Below, one piece after another: positions 25,045-33,746 of a DNA stretch of 64,000 bases. The stretch is taken from the NCBI RefSeq assembly GCF_036195045.1, contig NZ_CP108100.1, positions 2,914,001 through 2,978,000 of the forward strand, given 5' to 3'. This DNA comes from Streptomyces sp. NBC_00236 (GTDB lineage Bacteria; Actinomycetota; Actinomycetes; Streptomycetales; Streptomycetaceae). Below the pieces are notes generated by a model. It ran no database searches. It was not told the DNA's origin and saw only the letters and a program-made list of their open reading frames with translations. The position numbers were made by a program, and so were the translations under genes. Positions within the stretch are counted from its first letter, which is position 1; each line of letters begins with the position of its first letter.

Positions 25045-26552
25045 GCGCCCTCCTTGAATTCTGCCGTCCGCACACCCTCCTTACGGGCGTCCGGCGCCTT
25101 GCCGTTCTCCTCGACCGTACCCGTCCGGGCCGGCTTCCCGCCCGGCAGGAACAGCGTCACGGCCAGGGCGGCGAGTGCCGCGCCCGCCGCGATGACGAAG
25201 ACCAGTTGGTACGCGTGGAGCGTCGGAGCCGTTCTGCCGCCCGCCCGGAACGTGATGTTGGCCAGGACCGCGGCGACCGTCGCACTGCAGAAGGCCTGGC
25301 CGATCGACCGCATGAGGGTGTTGAGACCGTTCGCCGCACCGGTCTCGCCGGCCGGCACTCCGCGCATCACGAGGGCGGGCAGCGCCGAGTACGCGATGGC
25401 CGTGCCGGAGGCGACGACCGTGGCACCCGCGATGATCAGCCACAGGCTGTGGCTGGTGAAGTACCGCACCCCGTAGCCGACGGCGATGATCCCGGCGGCG
25501 AGCGCGAGGCTGACCTTCGGGCCGTGCCTGGCCGATATCCGGGCCGAGACGGGTGACAGCGCCACCATCGCCACCCCGCCCGGCAGCAGGCACAGTCCGC
25601 TGACGACGAGCGAGGCGCCGAGCCCGTACCCCGTGGACTTCGGCTCCTGCACCATCTGTGCGGTGACCAGCGAGTTCGCGTAGAACGCGAAGCCGATCAG
25701 CAGGGCGGCGACGTTGGTCAGCAGGACGGCCGGGCGCGCCGAGACCCTCAGGTCGACCATGGGTGTGGTCACGCGGAGCTCGTACGCACCCCAGAGCAGC
25801 GCCACGACCACGGCGGTCGCGAGCAGGCCGACCGTGCGGACCGAGCCCCAGCCCCAGTCGGCGCCCTGGGTGACCGCGAGCAGCAGACAGACGAGGGCGG
25901 CCGACAGGCCCAGCGCGCCGACCGCGTCGAAGCGGCCACGGGTGCGCAGCGGGGATTCGGGTACGCAGCGCAGCACCAGCACGATGTCGACGAGGCCGAT
26001 CAGGCCGGAGACCCAGAACATCGTGTGCCAGTCGAAGTTCTCCACGACGAGGGCGGCGACGGGCAGGCCGATCGCCGCGCCGATGCCGAGCGTCGAGCTC
26101 ATCAGGGCGACGGCGGACAGGACGCGTTCGGGCGGCAGTTCGTCGCGCAGGATGCTGATGCCCAGCGGTACGACGGCGATCGCCGCGCCCTGCAGGGCGC
26201 GGCCGGTGATCAGCACCCCGATGTGGGAGCTGACCGCGCACAGCACCGAGCCCACGACCAGGACCGCGAGCGAGGCCACCAGCACCCGGCGTTTGCCGTA
26301 CATGTCGCCGACCCGGCCGAGGACCGGGGTGAAGACCGCACCGGTGAGGAGCGTGACGGTGACCAGCCAGCTCGCGGCGGCGGGGGTGGCGCCGGTCAGC
26401 TCGGGGATGTGCGGGAGCAGCGGCACGACGATGGTCTGCATGACCGCGACGACGACCCCGCAGAAGGCCAGCACGCCGACCGCGAAGCGGGGGTGCGGAG
26501 GCCGGACGCCGGAAGGGGCGGGGGGCGCTGGGACGGGTAGGTCCGCGGGCAT
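25041..26552 (-). CDS. MFS drug exporter, 14-helix type (DHA2-like)
   Basis: A 503-residue integral membrane protein with 12-14 hydrophobic helices. It contains the MFS motif A (LGRVGDMYGKRRVLVASL) and an antiporter-like loop VPLGISILRDELPPERVLSAVALMSS. Proton-coupled efflux of small hydrophobic compounds is the expected role. MPADLPVP at 26552 is the likely start (GGAG just upstream) instead of the longer frame from 26609, which would run back towards the operator. Co-transcribed with the overlapping TetR gene. Confidence 0.85.
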   Translation of the reverse strand: MPADLPVPAPPAPSGVRPPHPRFAVGVLAFCGVVVAVMQTIVVPLLPHIPELTGATPAAASWLVTVTLLTGAVFTPVLGRVGDMYGKRRVLVASLAVLVVGSVLCAVSSHIGVLITGRALQGAAIAVVPLGISILRDELPPERVLSAVALMSSTLGIGAAIGLPVAALVVENFDWHTMFWVSGLIGLVDIVLVLRCVPESPLRTRGRFDAVGALGLSAALVCLLLAVTQGADWGWGSVRTVGLLATAVVVALLWGAYELRVTTPMVDLRVSARPAVLLTNVAALLIGFAFYANSLVTAQMVQEPKSTGYGLGASLVVSGLCLLPGGVAMVALSPVSARISARHGPKVSLALAAGIIAVGYGVRYFTSHSLWLIIAGATVVASGTAIAYSALPALVMRGVPAGETGAANGLNTLMRSIGQAFCSATVAAVLANITFRAGGRTAPTLHAYQLVFVIAAGAALAALAVTLFLPGGKPARTGTVEENGKAPDARKEGVRTAEFKEGA

Positions 26553-26600
26553 GTGTCTCCGTACGGTGCTCGGCTGCCGGAAGGAAGCAGGGGCAGGAGG

Positions 26601-26641
26601 GGTGCACAAGCGTTCACCCCCAGGGTAAACGCTTGTGCACC
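26601..26641. promoter_or_regulatory. 41-bp palindrome, probable TetR operator
   Basis: GGTGCACAAGCGTT (26601-26614) is mirrored by AACGCTTGTGCACC (26628-26641). Symmetry continues inward through CACCC/GGGTA with one mismatch, leaving a 3-base centre. It lies 49 bp upstream of the MFS start and 112 bp upstream of the divergent small membrane gene, and could control both. Confidence 0.75.
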
Positions 26642-26752
26642 CCCTCGGCGACGGGATGCCCGAAGACCGCGTTAGCCTCGGATCCGAGAGCCGGTACGGG
26701 CGGACACGCCGCAGGTCCGGTGACGATCTACGAGAAGGCTGAGGTGGCTGCG

Positions 26753-27055
26753 ATGGCGAAGGTTCCGGCAGCGGCGGTGGCGGCGGGCGGACTGGTCGGT
26801 GGTTACGCCGTCGCGCGGTGGACCAGGAAGCGGCCGCTGGGCGGGGTCGCGCTCGCCGCCGCGGGAGGCGTCGCCGCGTACGAGTGGAACCGGCAGGCGG
26901 GGCCGCGGGCCGCCGTCGCCCTGACCACCGCCTATGTGGCCGCCTTCGCGGGATCGCACCCGCTGGCGAAGAAGGTCGGCGCCTGGCCCGCGGTGTTCAC
27001 CGTGGCGGGCACCGTGGCCGCCGCGTCCTGGGCCGTCACCCGCCGCGCCGCCTGA
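26753..27055 (+). CDS. small hydrophobic membrane protein
   Basis: A 100-residue Ala/Val/Gly-rich protein with three to four predicted membrane segments (PAAAVAAGGLVGGYAVARWT, LGGVALAAAGGVAAYEW, VALTTAYVAAFAGSHPLA, FTVAGTVAAASWAVTRR). ATG 26753 is chosen because GAGGTGG lies just upstream; a GTG 33 bp earlier is possible. No named family is recognised. It is divergent from the MFS/TetR operon and close to its palindromic operator. Confidence 0.65.
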   Translation: MAKVPAAAVAAGGLVGGYAVARWTRKRPLGGVALAAAGGVAAYEWNRQAGPRAAVALTTAYVAAFAGSHPLAKKVGAWPAVFTVAGTVAAASWAVTRRAA

Positions 27056-27280
27056 GCGGAGACTTTTTCGGCCGGGGTGAACGCGGGCGGCCCGGCACGC
27101 GTACTGATGGGCACTCCCCCGCGTAACCCGGGTGCGTATCCGAACGAATCGACAGGGCGGATACGCACCCGGTCCCCCGGAGGACTGCTTTCAGGCCAAC
27201 CTGAGGCGCCGTTCACACGCCTGTCGGACGCATCTCACACGCCTCTCAAGCGCCTCGCGAGCACCTCGCGGGCACCTCGC

Positions 27281-27330
27281 GGGCGCTCTCAGGCGCTCTC
27301 AGGCGCTCTCAGGCGCTCTCAGGCGCTCTC
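27281..27330. repeat. 10-bp tandem array (GGCGCTCTCA) overlapping a stop codon
   Basis: Five direct copies of a 10-base (A/G)GGCGCTCTC unit run from 27281 to 27330, preceded by degenerate GCACCTCGCGG and CGCCTCTCA copies from about 27236. The last copy supplies the TGA of the minus-strand DUF445 gene (27329-27331). The rest of the gap back to 27056 has no gene. Confidence 0.9.
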
Positions 27331-28774
27331 AGGCGCCGAACGCCCGCGACACCGAATAGATCACCAGTCCCGCCAGTGCACCCACCACCGTGCCGTTGAT
27401 CCGGATGAACTGCAGGTCACGGCCGATGTGGGCCTCGATCTTCTTCGACGTCTGGTCCGCGTCCCAGCCGGCCACCGTGTCACTGATCAGCGACGTGATC
27501 TCCGCCCGGTACGTCGTCACGACATACACCGCCGCGTCCTCCAGCCAGCCCTCTACCTTCGCCTGGAGCCGCCCGTCCGTCGCCAGCCTGGCGCCCAGCG
27601 ACATCAGCGAGGCACGGGCCCGCAGCCGCAGCTCGCTCCGCTCGTCCTCCGCGGCCGCGATCACCATCTGCCGGACGGACGACCAGGCGGACGCGATGAC
27701 GTCCTGGACCTCGCCGCGCCCCAGGATCTCCGACTTCAGCCGCTCCACCCGGGCCCGGGTCTCCGAATCCGTCTGGAGGTCGGCCGCGAAGTCGGTCAGG
27801 AACGTGTCGATCGAGCCGCGCGCCGGGTGCCCCGGCATGTCACGCATCTCGGTGATGAACCGCAGCAGCTCCTTGTAGACCCGCTCGCCCACCCGCTTGT
27901 CCACGAACCGCGGGGTCCAGCCCGGCGCACCGCCCTGCACCGCGTCCATCACCGAGTCGCCGTGCTGCACCAGCCAGTCGTGCGCCCGCACACAGACCAG
28001 GTCCACCACCTTGCGGTGGCCGCCGTCGGCGACGACCTTCTCCAGCATCTTGCCGAGACCCGGGCCGACCTCCGCCGCGTTCGCCCGCCGGGTGATCGCC
28101 TCACCGACCACCGCCTGCACATCCGAGTCGCGGAGCACGGTGAGCGCGCCCCGCAGCGCGGTCGCCAGCTCGGCCGTGACCCGGTCCGCGTGCTCCGGCT
28201 CCGCGAGCCAGGCGCCCACCCGGCCTCCGATGGCGAGGGAATGGATCCGGTCACGGACGACCCCGCCCGACAGAAAGTTCTCACCGACGAAGGAACCGAG
28301 CGAGGCCCCCAGCTGGTCCTTCTTGTTGGGAATAATGGCGGTGTGCGGAATCGGCAGTCCGAGCGGACGCTTGAAGAGAGCGGTGACCGCGAACCAGTCG
28401 GCCAGCGCACCCACCATTCCCGCCTCGGCGGCCGCTGCGACGAAGCCCGGCCAGCCGCCCACCCCCTCGTTCTTCGCCCAGGTGGCGAGGACGTACACCA
28501 GTGCGACCAACAGAAGGAGGCCAGTGGCCGTGGTCTTCATACGGCGTACGCCACGACGCTTCTCCTCGTCGGCGGCCGTGTACGCGAACGAGGCCAGGGA
28601 CGCCGACGGGCGGGGCCCCGTTCGGCGCCCCGGCCCTTCCCCGGGGCCGCCCGGGCCCGTGCCGGTGTCCGCCGTGCCGGCCGCCGCGTCCTCGGCCGTG
28701 CCTTCGATCCGTTCCATCCGCTCCACCCGTCCGCGTAACCGTCGCCCCCGGCGCCCCCGGCGCCCCGTACGCAT
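27329..28774 (-). CDS. DUF445 membrane-associated protein
   Basis: About 481 residues from the start chosen at 28774 (MRTGRRGRRG, with AGGTAGG upstream); MERIEG at 28717 is an alternative. One N-terminal membrane helix (TGLLLLVALVYVLATWA) follows a disordered Gly/Pro/Arg region. The conserved DUF445 core then begins with GMVGALADWFAVTALFKRPL and PIPHTAIIPNKKDQLGASLG, and a second helix lies at the C terminus (VVGALAGLVIYSVSRAFGA). DUF445 proteins are of unknown function; the YheB/YjiN name is used in other bacteria. Divergent from the SGNH hydrolase gene. The stop lies in a 10-bp tandem array. Confidence 0.8.
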   Translation of the reverse strand: MRTGRRGRRGRRLRGRVERMERIEGTAEDAAAGTADTGTGPGGPGEGPGRRTGPRPSASLASFAYTAADEEKRRGVRRMKTTATGLLLLVALVYVLATWAKNEGVGGWPGFVAAAAEAGMVGALADWFAVTALFKRPLGLPIPHTAIIPNKKDQLGASLGSFVGENFLSGGVVRDRIHSLAIGGRVGAWLAEPEHADRVTAELATALRGALTVLRDSDVQAVVGEAITRRANAAEVGPGLGKMLEKVVADGGHRKVVDLVCVRAHDWLVQHGDSVMDAVQGGAPGWTPRFVDKRVGERVYKELLRFITEMRDMPGHPARGSIDTFLTDFAADLQTDSETRARVERLKSEILGRGEVQDVIASAWSSVRQMVIAAAEDERSELRLRARASLMSLGARLATDGRLQAKVEGWLEDAAVYVVTTYRAEITSLISDTVAGWDADQTSKKIEAHIGRDLQFIRINGTVVGALAGLVIYSVSRAFGA

Positions 28775-28872
28775 TGTGCCTACCTGACCTACTCCCGGGC
28801 CGCACGTCGAGTTCCCCGAGCCCTGCCGCATCATGGGTCCGGCCCACGAACGATTGAGGAGACACACCGTCC

Positions 28873-30117
28873 ATGCCCAGGCGCCAGGGATCCGCCCTGC
28901 TCATAGCCCTCCTGGTGGGCACCGCCGCGCTCGCCGCCCTCGTGGCGTTCACCGGCTCCCTGCTGTTCACCGAGCCCCGGGCGAAGGCCGAGGCCGCCGC
29001 AGGCCCGCAGGGCGTGGCCCGCACCCCCGCCGCCCCGGCTCGCTCCACCGGCCTCTGGCTCGCCACCTGGGCCGCGGCACCCGTCCTCGGCGCGACCGAC
29101 CCGGAACAGGGCCCGGACCCGAGCCTGCGCACCATCCGTAACGTCGTGCACACCAGCATCGGCGGCGACGCGGCCCGCATCACCCTCTCCAACCTCTTCG
29201 GTACGCACCCGCTGCTCGTCGACCACGTCACCGTGAACGCCGTCCCGGTGACGTTCCGCAACGCCGCCTACGTCACGATCCCCGCCGGGGGCCAGATCAT
29301 CAGCGACGCGGTCGTCGTCCCGGTCGCCGCCGACGCCGATCTCGTCGTCACGCTGCGCACTCCCACCGCCCGGGGCCCGGTCACCGTCCACCCCAACAGC
29401 CACCAGACGTCCTCCACCGAGGGCCCGCAGGGAACCAGGCCCACCACCGACTGGCGCTACCTCACCGCCGTCGACGTGCGGGGCAGGGCCGCCACCGGAA
29501 CACTCGTGGCGTTCGGCGACTCGCTCACCGCGGGCAGCGGCTCCACCACCGACGCGAACAGCCGCTGGCCCGACGTCCTCGCCGACCGGCTGGCCGGCCG
29601 GTACGCGGTCGTGAACCAGGGCATCGGGGGCAACCGCATCCTGCTGGGCGGCGTCGGACCGCGCGCCCTCGACCGCTTCGACCGTGACGTCCTGGCCGTC
29701 ACCGGGGTGAAGACCGTCGTCATCGCCCTCGGCATCAACGACATCCAGGCCTTCCCCCAGGAAGGCAACCCCGCACGGATCGTGGACGCCCTGCACACCC
29801 TGACCGAGCGCGCACACGCCCGCGGGCTACGGGTCATCGGCGCGACCCTGATGCCGTACGAGGGCCAGGGCAACTGGACCCCCGCCCGGAACGCCGTACG
29901 CGAACACGTCAACGAGGCCATCCGGGCCGGCGGAGTCTTCGACGAGTTCCTCGACTTCGACCTCGCGGTCCAGGACCCGTCGCGGCCGAACCGGCTGCTG
30001 CCCGCCTACGACTCCGGCGACCACCTCCACCTGAACGACGACGGCTACCAGCGCCTGGGCTCCCTCGCCGACGTGGCCTCCCTGCTGCGCGCCCAGCCGT
30101 CGTCGGACGCGCTGTAG
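28873..30117 (+). CDS. secreted SGNH/GDSL hydrolase
   Basis: A 414-residue exported esterase/lipase. After a signal anchor (SALLIALLVGTAALAALVAF) and linker, an N-terminal beta domain (about 55-190) precedes the SGNH core. The core shows block I LVAFGDSLTAGSGS (Ser nucleophile), block II NQGIGGNRIL (Gly), block III ALGINDI (Asn) and block V DSGDHLHLNDDGY (Asp-x-x-His). All four catalytic/oxyanion residues are present, so the enzyme should be active on ester bonds of unknown substrates. Monocistronic; divergent from DUF445 and convergent with the DUF1707 gene. Confidence 0.9.
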   Translation: MPRRQGSALLIALLVGTAALAALVAFTGSLLFTEPRAKAEAAAGPQGVARTPAAPARSTGLWLATWAAAPVLGATDPEQGPDPSLRTIRNVVHTSIGGDAARITLSNLFGTHPLLVDHVTVNAVPVTFRNAAYVTIPAGGQIISDAVVVPVAADADLVVTLRTPTARGPVTVHPNSHQTSSTEGPQGTRPTTDWRYLTAVDVRGRAATGTLVAFGDSLTAGSGSTTDANSRWPDVLADRLAGRYAVVNQGIGGNRILLGGVGPRALDRFDRDVLAVTGVKTVVIALGINDIQAFPQEGNPARIVDALHTLTERAHARGLRVIGATLMPYEGQGNWTPARNAVREHVNEAIRAGGVFDEFLDFDLAVQDPSRPNRLLPAYDSGDHLHLNDDGYQRLGSLADVASLLRAQPSSDAL

Positions 30118-30132
30118 GCGAAAGGCCTGTTC

Positions 30133-30843
30133 TTAACGGTCGCCGTCGCCCTTCTCCAGCCGCGGACGCTCCGCGTCGCTCAGCCGCCGCCGCTCGGCAT
30201 CGCGCTCACGCTGCTTCTCGGCCTTGCTCCGCTTGCGCTCCACACCGACACCGCCCATCAGCGCCAGGCCGGTGACCCGCACCCGGGGAGCATCGGGTGC
30301 GGGGAACCCGTCGTCCTTCGTGTGCTCCCCGAAACCGCCCATGATGCCGATCCCGCGAACCTCGACGTTCAGCTCCGGCGGAACCGTCACCTGCATGCCA
30401 CCCATGATCGCGAAACAGCGGACGACCACCTCGCCGTCCTCGAAGTTCGCCTCGCGCAGATCGATCTCGCCGCCGCCCCACATCGCGAACGCGGTGAACA
30501 CCCGGCTGACCGTCCAGTTCCCCCGACGGGAGAACCCGCCCCAGAACGCGAAAGCGCCCCTCGACGTGGCGGGCTTGCCCACCCGGTCCGACCAGCGGGC
30601 CAGCGAACCCGTCGGGGGCCGCTGCCCCGCGACGGCCGGCGCCACCGCCCCGCCACCGGGGGCCGGCAGATCGCGGACGAGCGGTTCGAGCTCACCGTGC
30701 GTGCGAGCCCTGTACGTCGCGTCGAGCCGCTGCTCGAACTCCTCCATCTGCAGACGGCCCTCGGCCACCGCCTCACGCAGAACCTCGGCGACCCGTTCAC
30801 GCTCGGCATCGGAGGCACGCATCTCCGGAAGTTCGCTTGTCAT
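30133..30843 (-). CDS. DUF1707 / LiaF-like (DUF2154) protein
   Basis: A 236-residue protein. The N terminus MRASDAERERVAEVLREAVA with the GRLxxxEFxxRLDATYRARTHGEL continuation is DUF1707, an actinobacterial domain found with membrane sensors. The C-terminal half (VFTAFAMWGGGEIDLREANF, FAIMGGMQVTVPPELNVEV, GLALMGGVGV) is the beta-solenoid seen in LiaF-type/DUF2154 proteins. No clear membrane helix. Start uncertain: ATG 30843 is favoured over a GTG at 30879. It follows the ABC-transporter genes by 40 bp and may be in their transcript. Confidence 0.8.
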   Translation of the reverse strand: MTSELPEMRASDAERERVAEVLREAVAEGRLQMEEFEQRLDATYRARTHGELEPLVRDLPAPGGGAVAPAVAGQRPPTGSLARWSDRVGKPATSRGAFAFWGGFSRRGNWTVSRVFTAFAMWGGGEIDLREANFEDGEVVVRCFAIMGGMQVTVPPELNVEVRGIGIMGGFGEHTKDDGFPAPDAPRVRVTGLALMGGVGVERKRSKAEKQRERDAERRRLSDAERPRLEKGDGDR

Positions 30844-30883
30844 ACCGAGCAGCCTATTGAACGTGTCCGCTCCCGTCACCGCA

Positions 30884-31876
30884 CTACAGGCCGGGAGCCG
30901 ACGCGTACATCTTCGCGATCACCGCCTCGATGTCCGGCTCCCGCACCGAAAGATCCGACAACGGGTACTCCGCGGCGATCCGCGCCACCAGCGGCGCCGC
31001 CGAAGCGGACGCCGGAAACGCCAGCCACTGCCGCGCCCCCTCGACCTTCACCGTGCGCACCGAGTGCTCCGACTCCAGCACGATCGGCGGGAGTTCACGC
31101 TCCAGATCCACCACGAGCATCCGCTCGCTCTCCCCCACCTCATGCAGCCCGGCAAGCGCGCCGTCATACATCAGACGCCCGTGATCGATCACCATCACCC
31201 GCTTGCACAGCTGCTCGATATCGGTCAGATCGTGGGTGGTGAGCAGCACCGTCGTACCGCGCTCCGCATTCAAGTCCCGTAGAAAACCACGCACCTTGGC
31301 CTTCGACACCACATCGAGACCGATCGTCGGCTCATCCAGGTACAGCACCTCCGGATCGTGCAGCAGCGCCGCCGCGATATCGCCCCGCATCCGCTGCCCC
31401 AACGACAACTGACGCACCGGCACATCCAACAGCTCGGCCAGATCGAGGAGTTCGATGCAGCGGTCCATGTTCACCCGGAAGCGGTCATCGGGAATCCGGT
31501 ACATCCGGTGCATCAGCCGGTACGAGTCACGCAGCGGCAGGTCCCACCACAGCGTGGTGCGCTGCCCGAAGACCACACCGATGCGCTGCGCCAGCCTCGT
31601 ACGCTCCCGGGACGGGTCGATGCCCGCCACCCGCAGCGAACCGGCACTCGGGGTGAGGATCCCGGTCAGCATCTTGATCGTCGTCGACTTCCCCGCCCCG
31701 TTCGGGCCGATGTAGCCGACCATCTCACCGCGCCCCACCCGGAAACTGATCCCGTCGACGGCCCGCACCTCACGCCGTTCGCTGCGCAGGAAGCCCGTCC
31801 TGCGACGGACGTCGAAAACCTTCTCGACCCCGTCGAGCTCGATGAAGTCCGTATCCGTATCCACACTCACGCCCAT
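30884..31876 (-). CDS. ABC transporter ATP-binding protein (ABC-2 exporter)
   Basis: A 330-residue ATPase. Walker A is GPNGAGKST (58-66), the signature is LSLGQRMRGD (157-166), Walker B is LYLDEPTIGLD (178-188) and the switch His is in LLTTHDL. The non-canonical LSLGQRM signature and C-terminal extension resemble ATPases paired with ABC2_membrane_6 permeases. Third gene of a permease-permease-ATPase operon, 29 bp after the preceding gene. Substrate unknown. Confidence 0.9.
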   Translation of the reverse strand: MGVSVDTDTDFIELDGVEKVFDVRRRTGFLRSERREVRAVDGISFRVGRGEMVGYIGPNGAGKSTTIKMLTGILTPSAGSLRVAGIDPSRERTRLAQRIGVVFGQRTTLWWDLPLRDSYRLMHRMYRIPDDRFRVNMDRCIELLDLAELLDVPVRQLSLGQRMRGDIAAALLHDPEVLYLDEPTIGLDVVSKAKVRGFLRDLNAERGTTVLLTTHDLTDIEQLCKRVMVIDHGRLMYDGALAGLHEVGESERMLVVDLERELPPIVLESEHSVRTVKVEGARQWLAFPASASAAPLVARIAAEYPLSDLSVREPDIEAVIAKMYASAPGL

Positions 31877-31905
31877 GTCCGTCGCCTCTTCCCGCTCGCC
31901 CCGCG

Positions 31906-32781
31906 TCAACTTCCCGTACTCCGGTACGCCCGCAGCCCCGCCCGCCACGCCAGGCCCGCGACCGCCCAGCACGCACCCGCCACCAGCGGCGGCAGGAACG
32001 CCACCCAGTCCGGCAGACCCAGCGGGTAGTCCCGGCCCAGCACATACAGCGCCGGCAGCCAGTTCACGAAGGCCAGCGGCACGACGAACGTCACCCCGCG
32101 CACCAGATCCGTCGCGAAGACCGTCGGCGGGTACTGGAGCAGCGTGGCGCCTCCGTACGTGAAGGAGTTCTGCACCTGCGAGGCGTCCTGCGCCACGAAC
32201 TGGAACGCCGCCCCGGCCACGAACACCGCGGCGAAGATCGCCGTACCGCTCAGCACCATCAACGGCACCAGCAGCACCTTCGCCACCGTCCATTCGATGT
32301 CCAGCGTCACCAGCGCATAGCCGAGCACCAGCGCCCCCTGCGACACCCGCCCCAGCCTGCGCAGCGCGAACCGGTCCGCCGCCACCTGCGCGAGCACCGG
32401 CACCGGCCGCACCAGCAACGTGTCCAGCGTGCCGTCCCGCACCCGCCGGCCCAGCCGGTCCATCGACCCCATCAGCAGATCCGCCAGCCCGAACGCCGTA
32501 CCCGCGGACCCGTACAGCAGGGCGATCTCCGGCAGCGTGTAACCGCCCAGCACGTCGATGTGGGAGAACATCAGCAGGATCGTGACGAAGTCGAACGCCG
32601 TCGCCGCGAAGTTCCCGAACGTCGTCAGCACGAACGACGTCCGGTAGGCCATCGTCGAGCGCAGCCACATCGCCACGATCAGCCCGTACGCCCGCACCCC
32701 CTCGACCCACCGCGAACGCGGGACGAACACCGCCGCCCCGAGCTCCTCCCCCACAGCCGCCGACTCCACCGACTCAGCCAC
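31906..32781 (-). CDS. ABC-2 family permease (second subunit)
   Basis: A 291-residue membrane protein with six predicted helices (e.g. FVLTTFGNFAATAFDFVTIL, VLLVPLMVLSGTAIFAAVFV, WVAFLPPLVAGACWAVAGLA). The motif GRRVRDGTLDTLLVRPVPVL is characteristic of ABC2_membrane_6 permeases. Start GTG at 32781 overlaps the stop of the upstream permease by 8 bp (GTGGCTGA), so it is translationally coupled. Forms the channel with the other permease and the downstream ATPase. Confidence 0.85.
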   Translation of the reverse strand: MAESVESAAVGEELGAAVFVPRSRWVEGVRAYGLIVAMWLRSTMAYRTSFVLTTFGNFAATAFDFVTILLMFSHIDVLGGYTLPEIALLYGSAGTAFGLADLLMGSMDRLGRRVRDGTLDTLLVRPVPVLAQVAADRFALRRLGRVSQGALVLGYALVTLDIEWTVAKVLLVPLMVLSGTAIFAAVFVAGAAFQFVAQDASQVQNSFTYGGATLLQYPPTVFATDLVRGVTFVVPLAFVNWLPALYVLGRDYPLGLPDWVAFLPPLVAGACWAVAGLAWRAGLRAYRSTGS

Positions 32782-33583
32782 CCTGAACCACCACCCTCCG
32801 CGTCGCCACCGACTGCAACAGCCGCCCCGCCAGCAACAGCACCAGCGCCCAGCCCGCCTGGAACGCGTACACCCGCACCAGACCCCAGCCCGTGTGCTTC
32901 CCGAGGAACACATCCGCCGGCACCTGGAGCAGCGCCGACCACGGCAGCGCCCGCGCCACCTCACCCAGCAGCCCCGGGAACAGGTTCAGCGGCAGCAGCA
33001 TCCCCGAGAAGAACATCCCCGCCAGGAACGCCATCTGCGCCGCCCCCGCCCCGTCCAGCAGCCAGAACGCCGACAGCGCGACCAGATAGCGGATCGCGAA
33101 ACTCACCACGACCCCCAGCGCCACCGCGACCAGGAAAGCCACCCAGGTCCCCGGCGACCCGGGCATCGCCAGATCGAAGACGAGCGAGCCGAAGACCATC
33201 GGCACGATGCCGCGCCCCAGGAGGTGAAACGCCGCCCGTCCCAAGTCACCAGCCAGCCACCACAGTTGAAGATCGACCGGCCGGTAGAGATCGACCGCCA
33301 CATCACCCGTACGGATCCGCTCGATCAGCTCGTCCTCGAAGCCGCCGCCCATCATCACGCACGTCATCAGCAGCGCCTGGCCCAGCCACACATACGTGAG
33401 CGCCTGCGACATGTCGTACCCGCCGAGCTGCGGACGCTCGTCCCACAGCGCCATGTACGTGTACGCCAGAATGAAACCGAAGACGGTGTTGGTGAACACC
33501 CCCGCGGCCGTCTCGATCCGGTACGTGGCATAGCGCCGGAACCCGCCCGCCGCCACCACGGCATAGAGCCGCACCTCAACCAC
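32774..33583 (-). CDS. ABC-2 family permease (first subunit)
   Basis: A 269-residue membrane protein with about six helices, starting GTG at 33583 (VVEVRLYAVVAAGGFRRYAT), the usual N terminus of the family; earlier in-frame codons give non-homologous sequence. IERIRTGDVAVDLYRPVDLQ is the conserved cytoplasmic loop equivalent to that in the partner permease. First gene of a three-gene exporter operon, divergent from the class A PBP gene, with about 160 bp of shared promoter region. Confidence 0.85.
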   Translation of the reverse strand: MVEVRLYAVVAAGGFRRYATYRIETAAGVFTNTVFGFILAYTYMALWDERPQLGGYDMSQALTYVWLGQALLMTCVMMGGGFEDELIERIRTGDVAVDLYRPVDLQLWWLAGDLGRAAFHLLGRGIVPMVFGSLVFDLAMPGSPGTWVAFLVAVALGVVVSFAIRYLVALSAFWLLDGAGAAQMAFLAGMFFSGMLLPLNLFPGLLGEVARALPWSALLQVPADVFLGKHTGWGLVRVYAFQAGWALVLLLAGRLLQSVATRRVVVQGG

Positions 33584-33746
33584 CCCCCACGATCGGGGTG
33601 CCTCGCCGTGCGCGGACACCAAAGCGCAGGAGCCTAGTCCAGCCGGGGGAACCGCCGCGACCGCTTTTCCGAGGTCGATCCGGTGGTTATTCCGCAGAAA
33701 AGTGCAGTATGGGGGAACTGACCGCGGCCGAGGAGTCTGCACCGAC

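Noticed and set aside
27281..27330. Possible origin iterons or integration site
   Set aside because: Ten-base units overlapping a stop codon with no replication gene or AT-rich region nearby.
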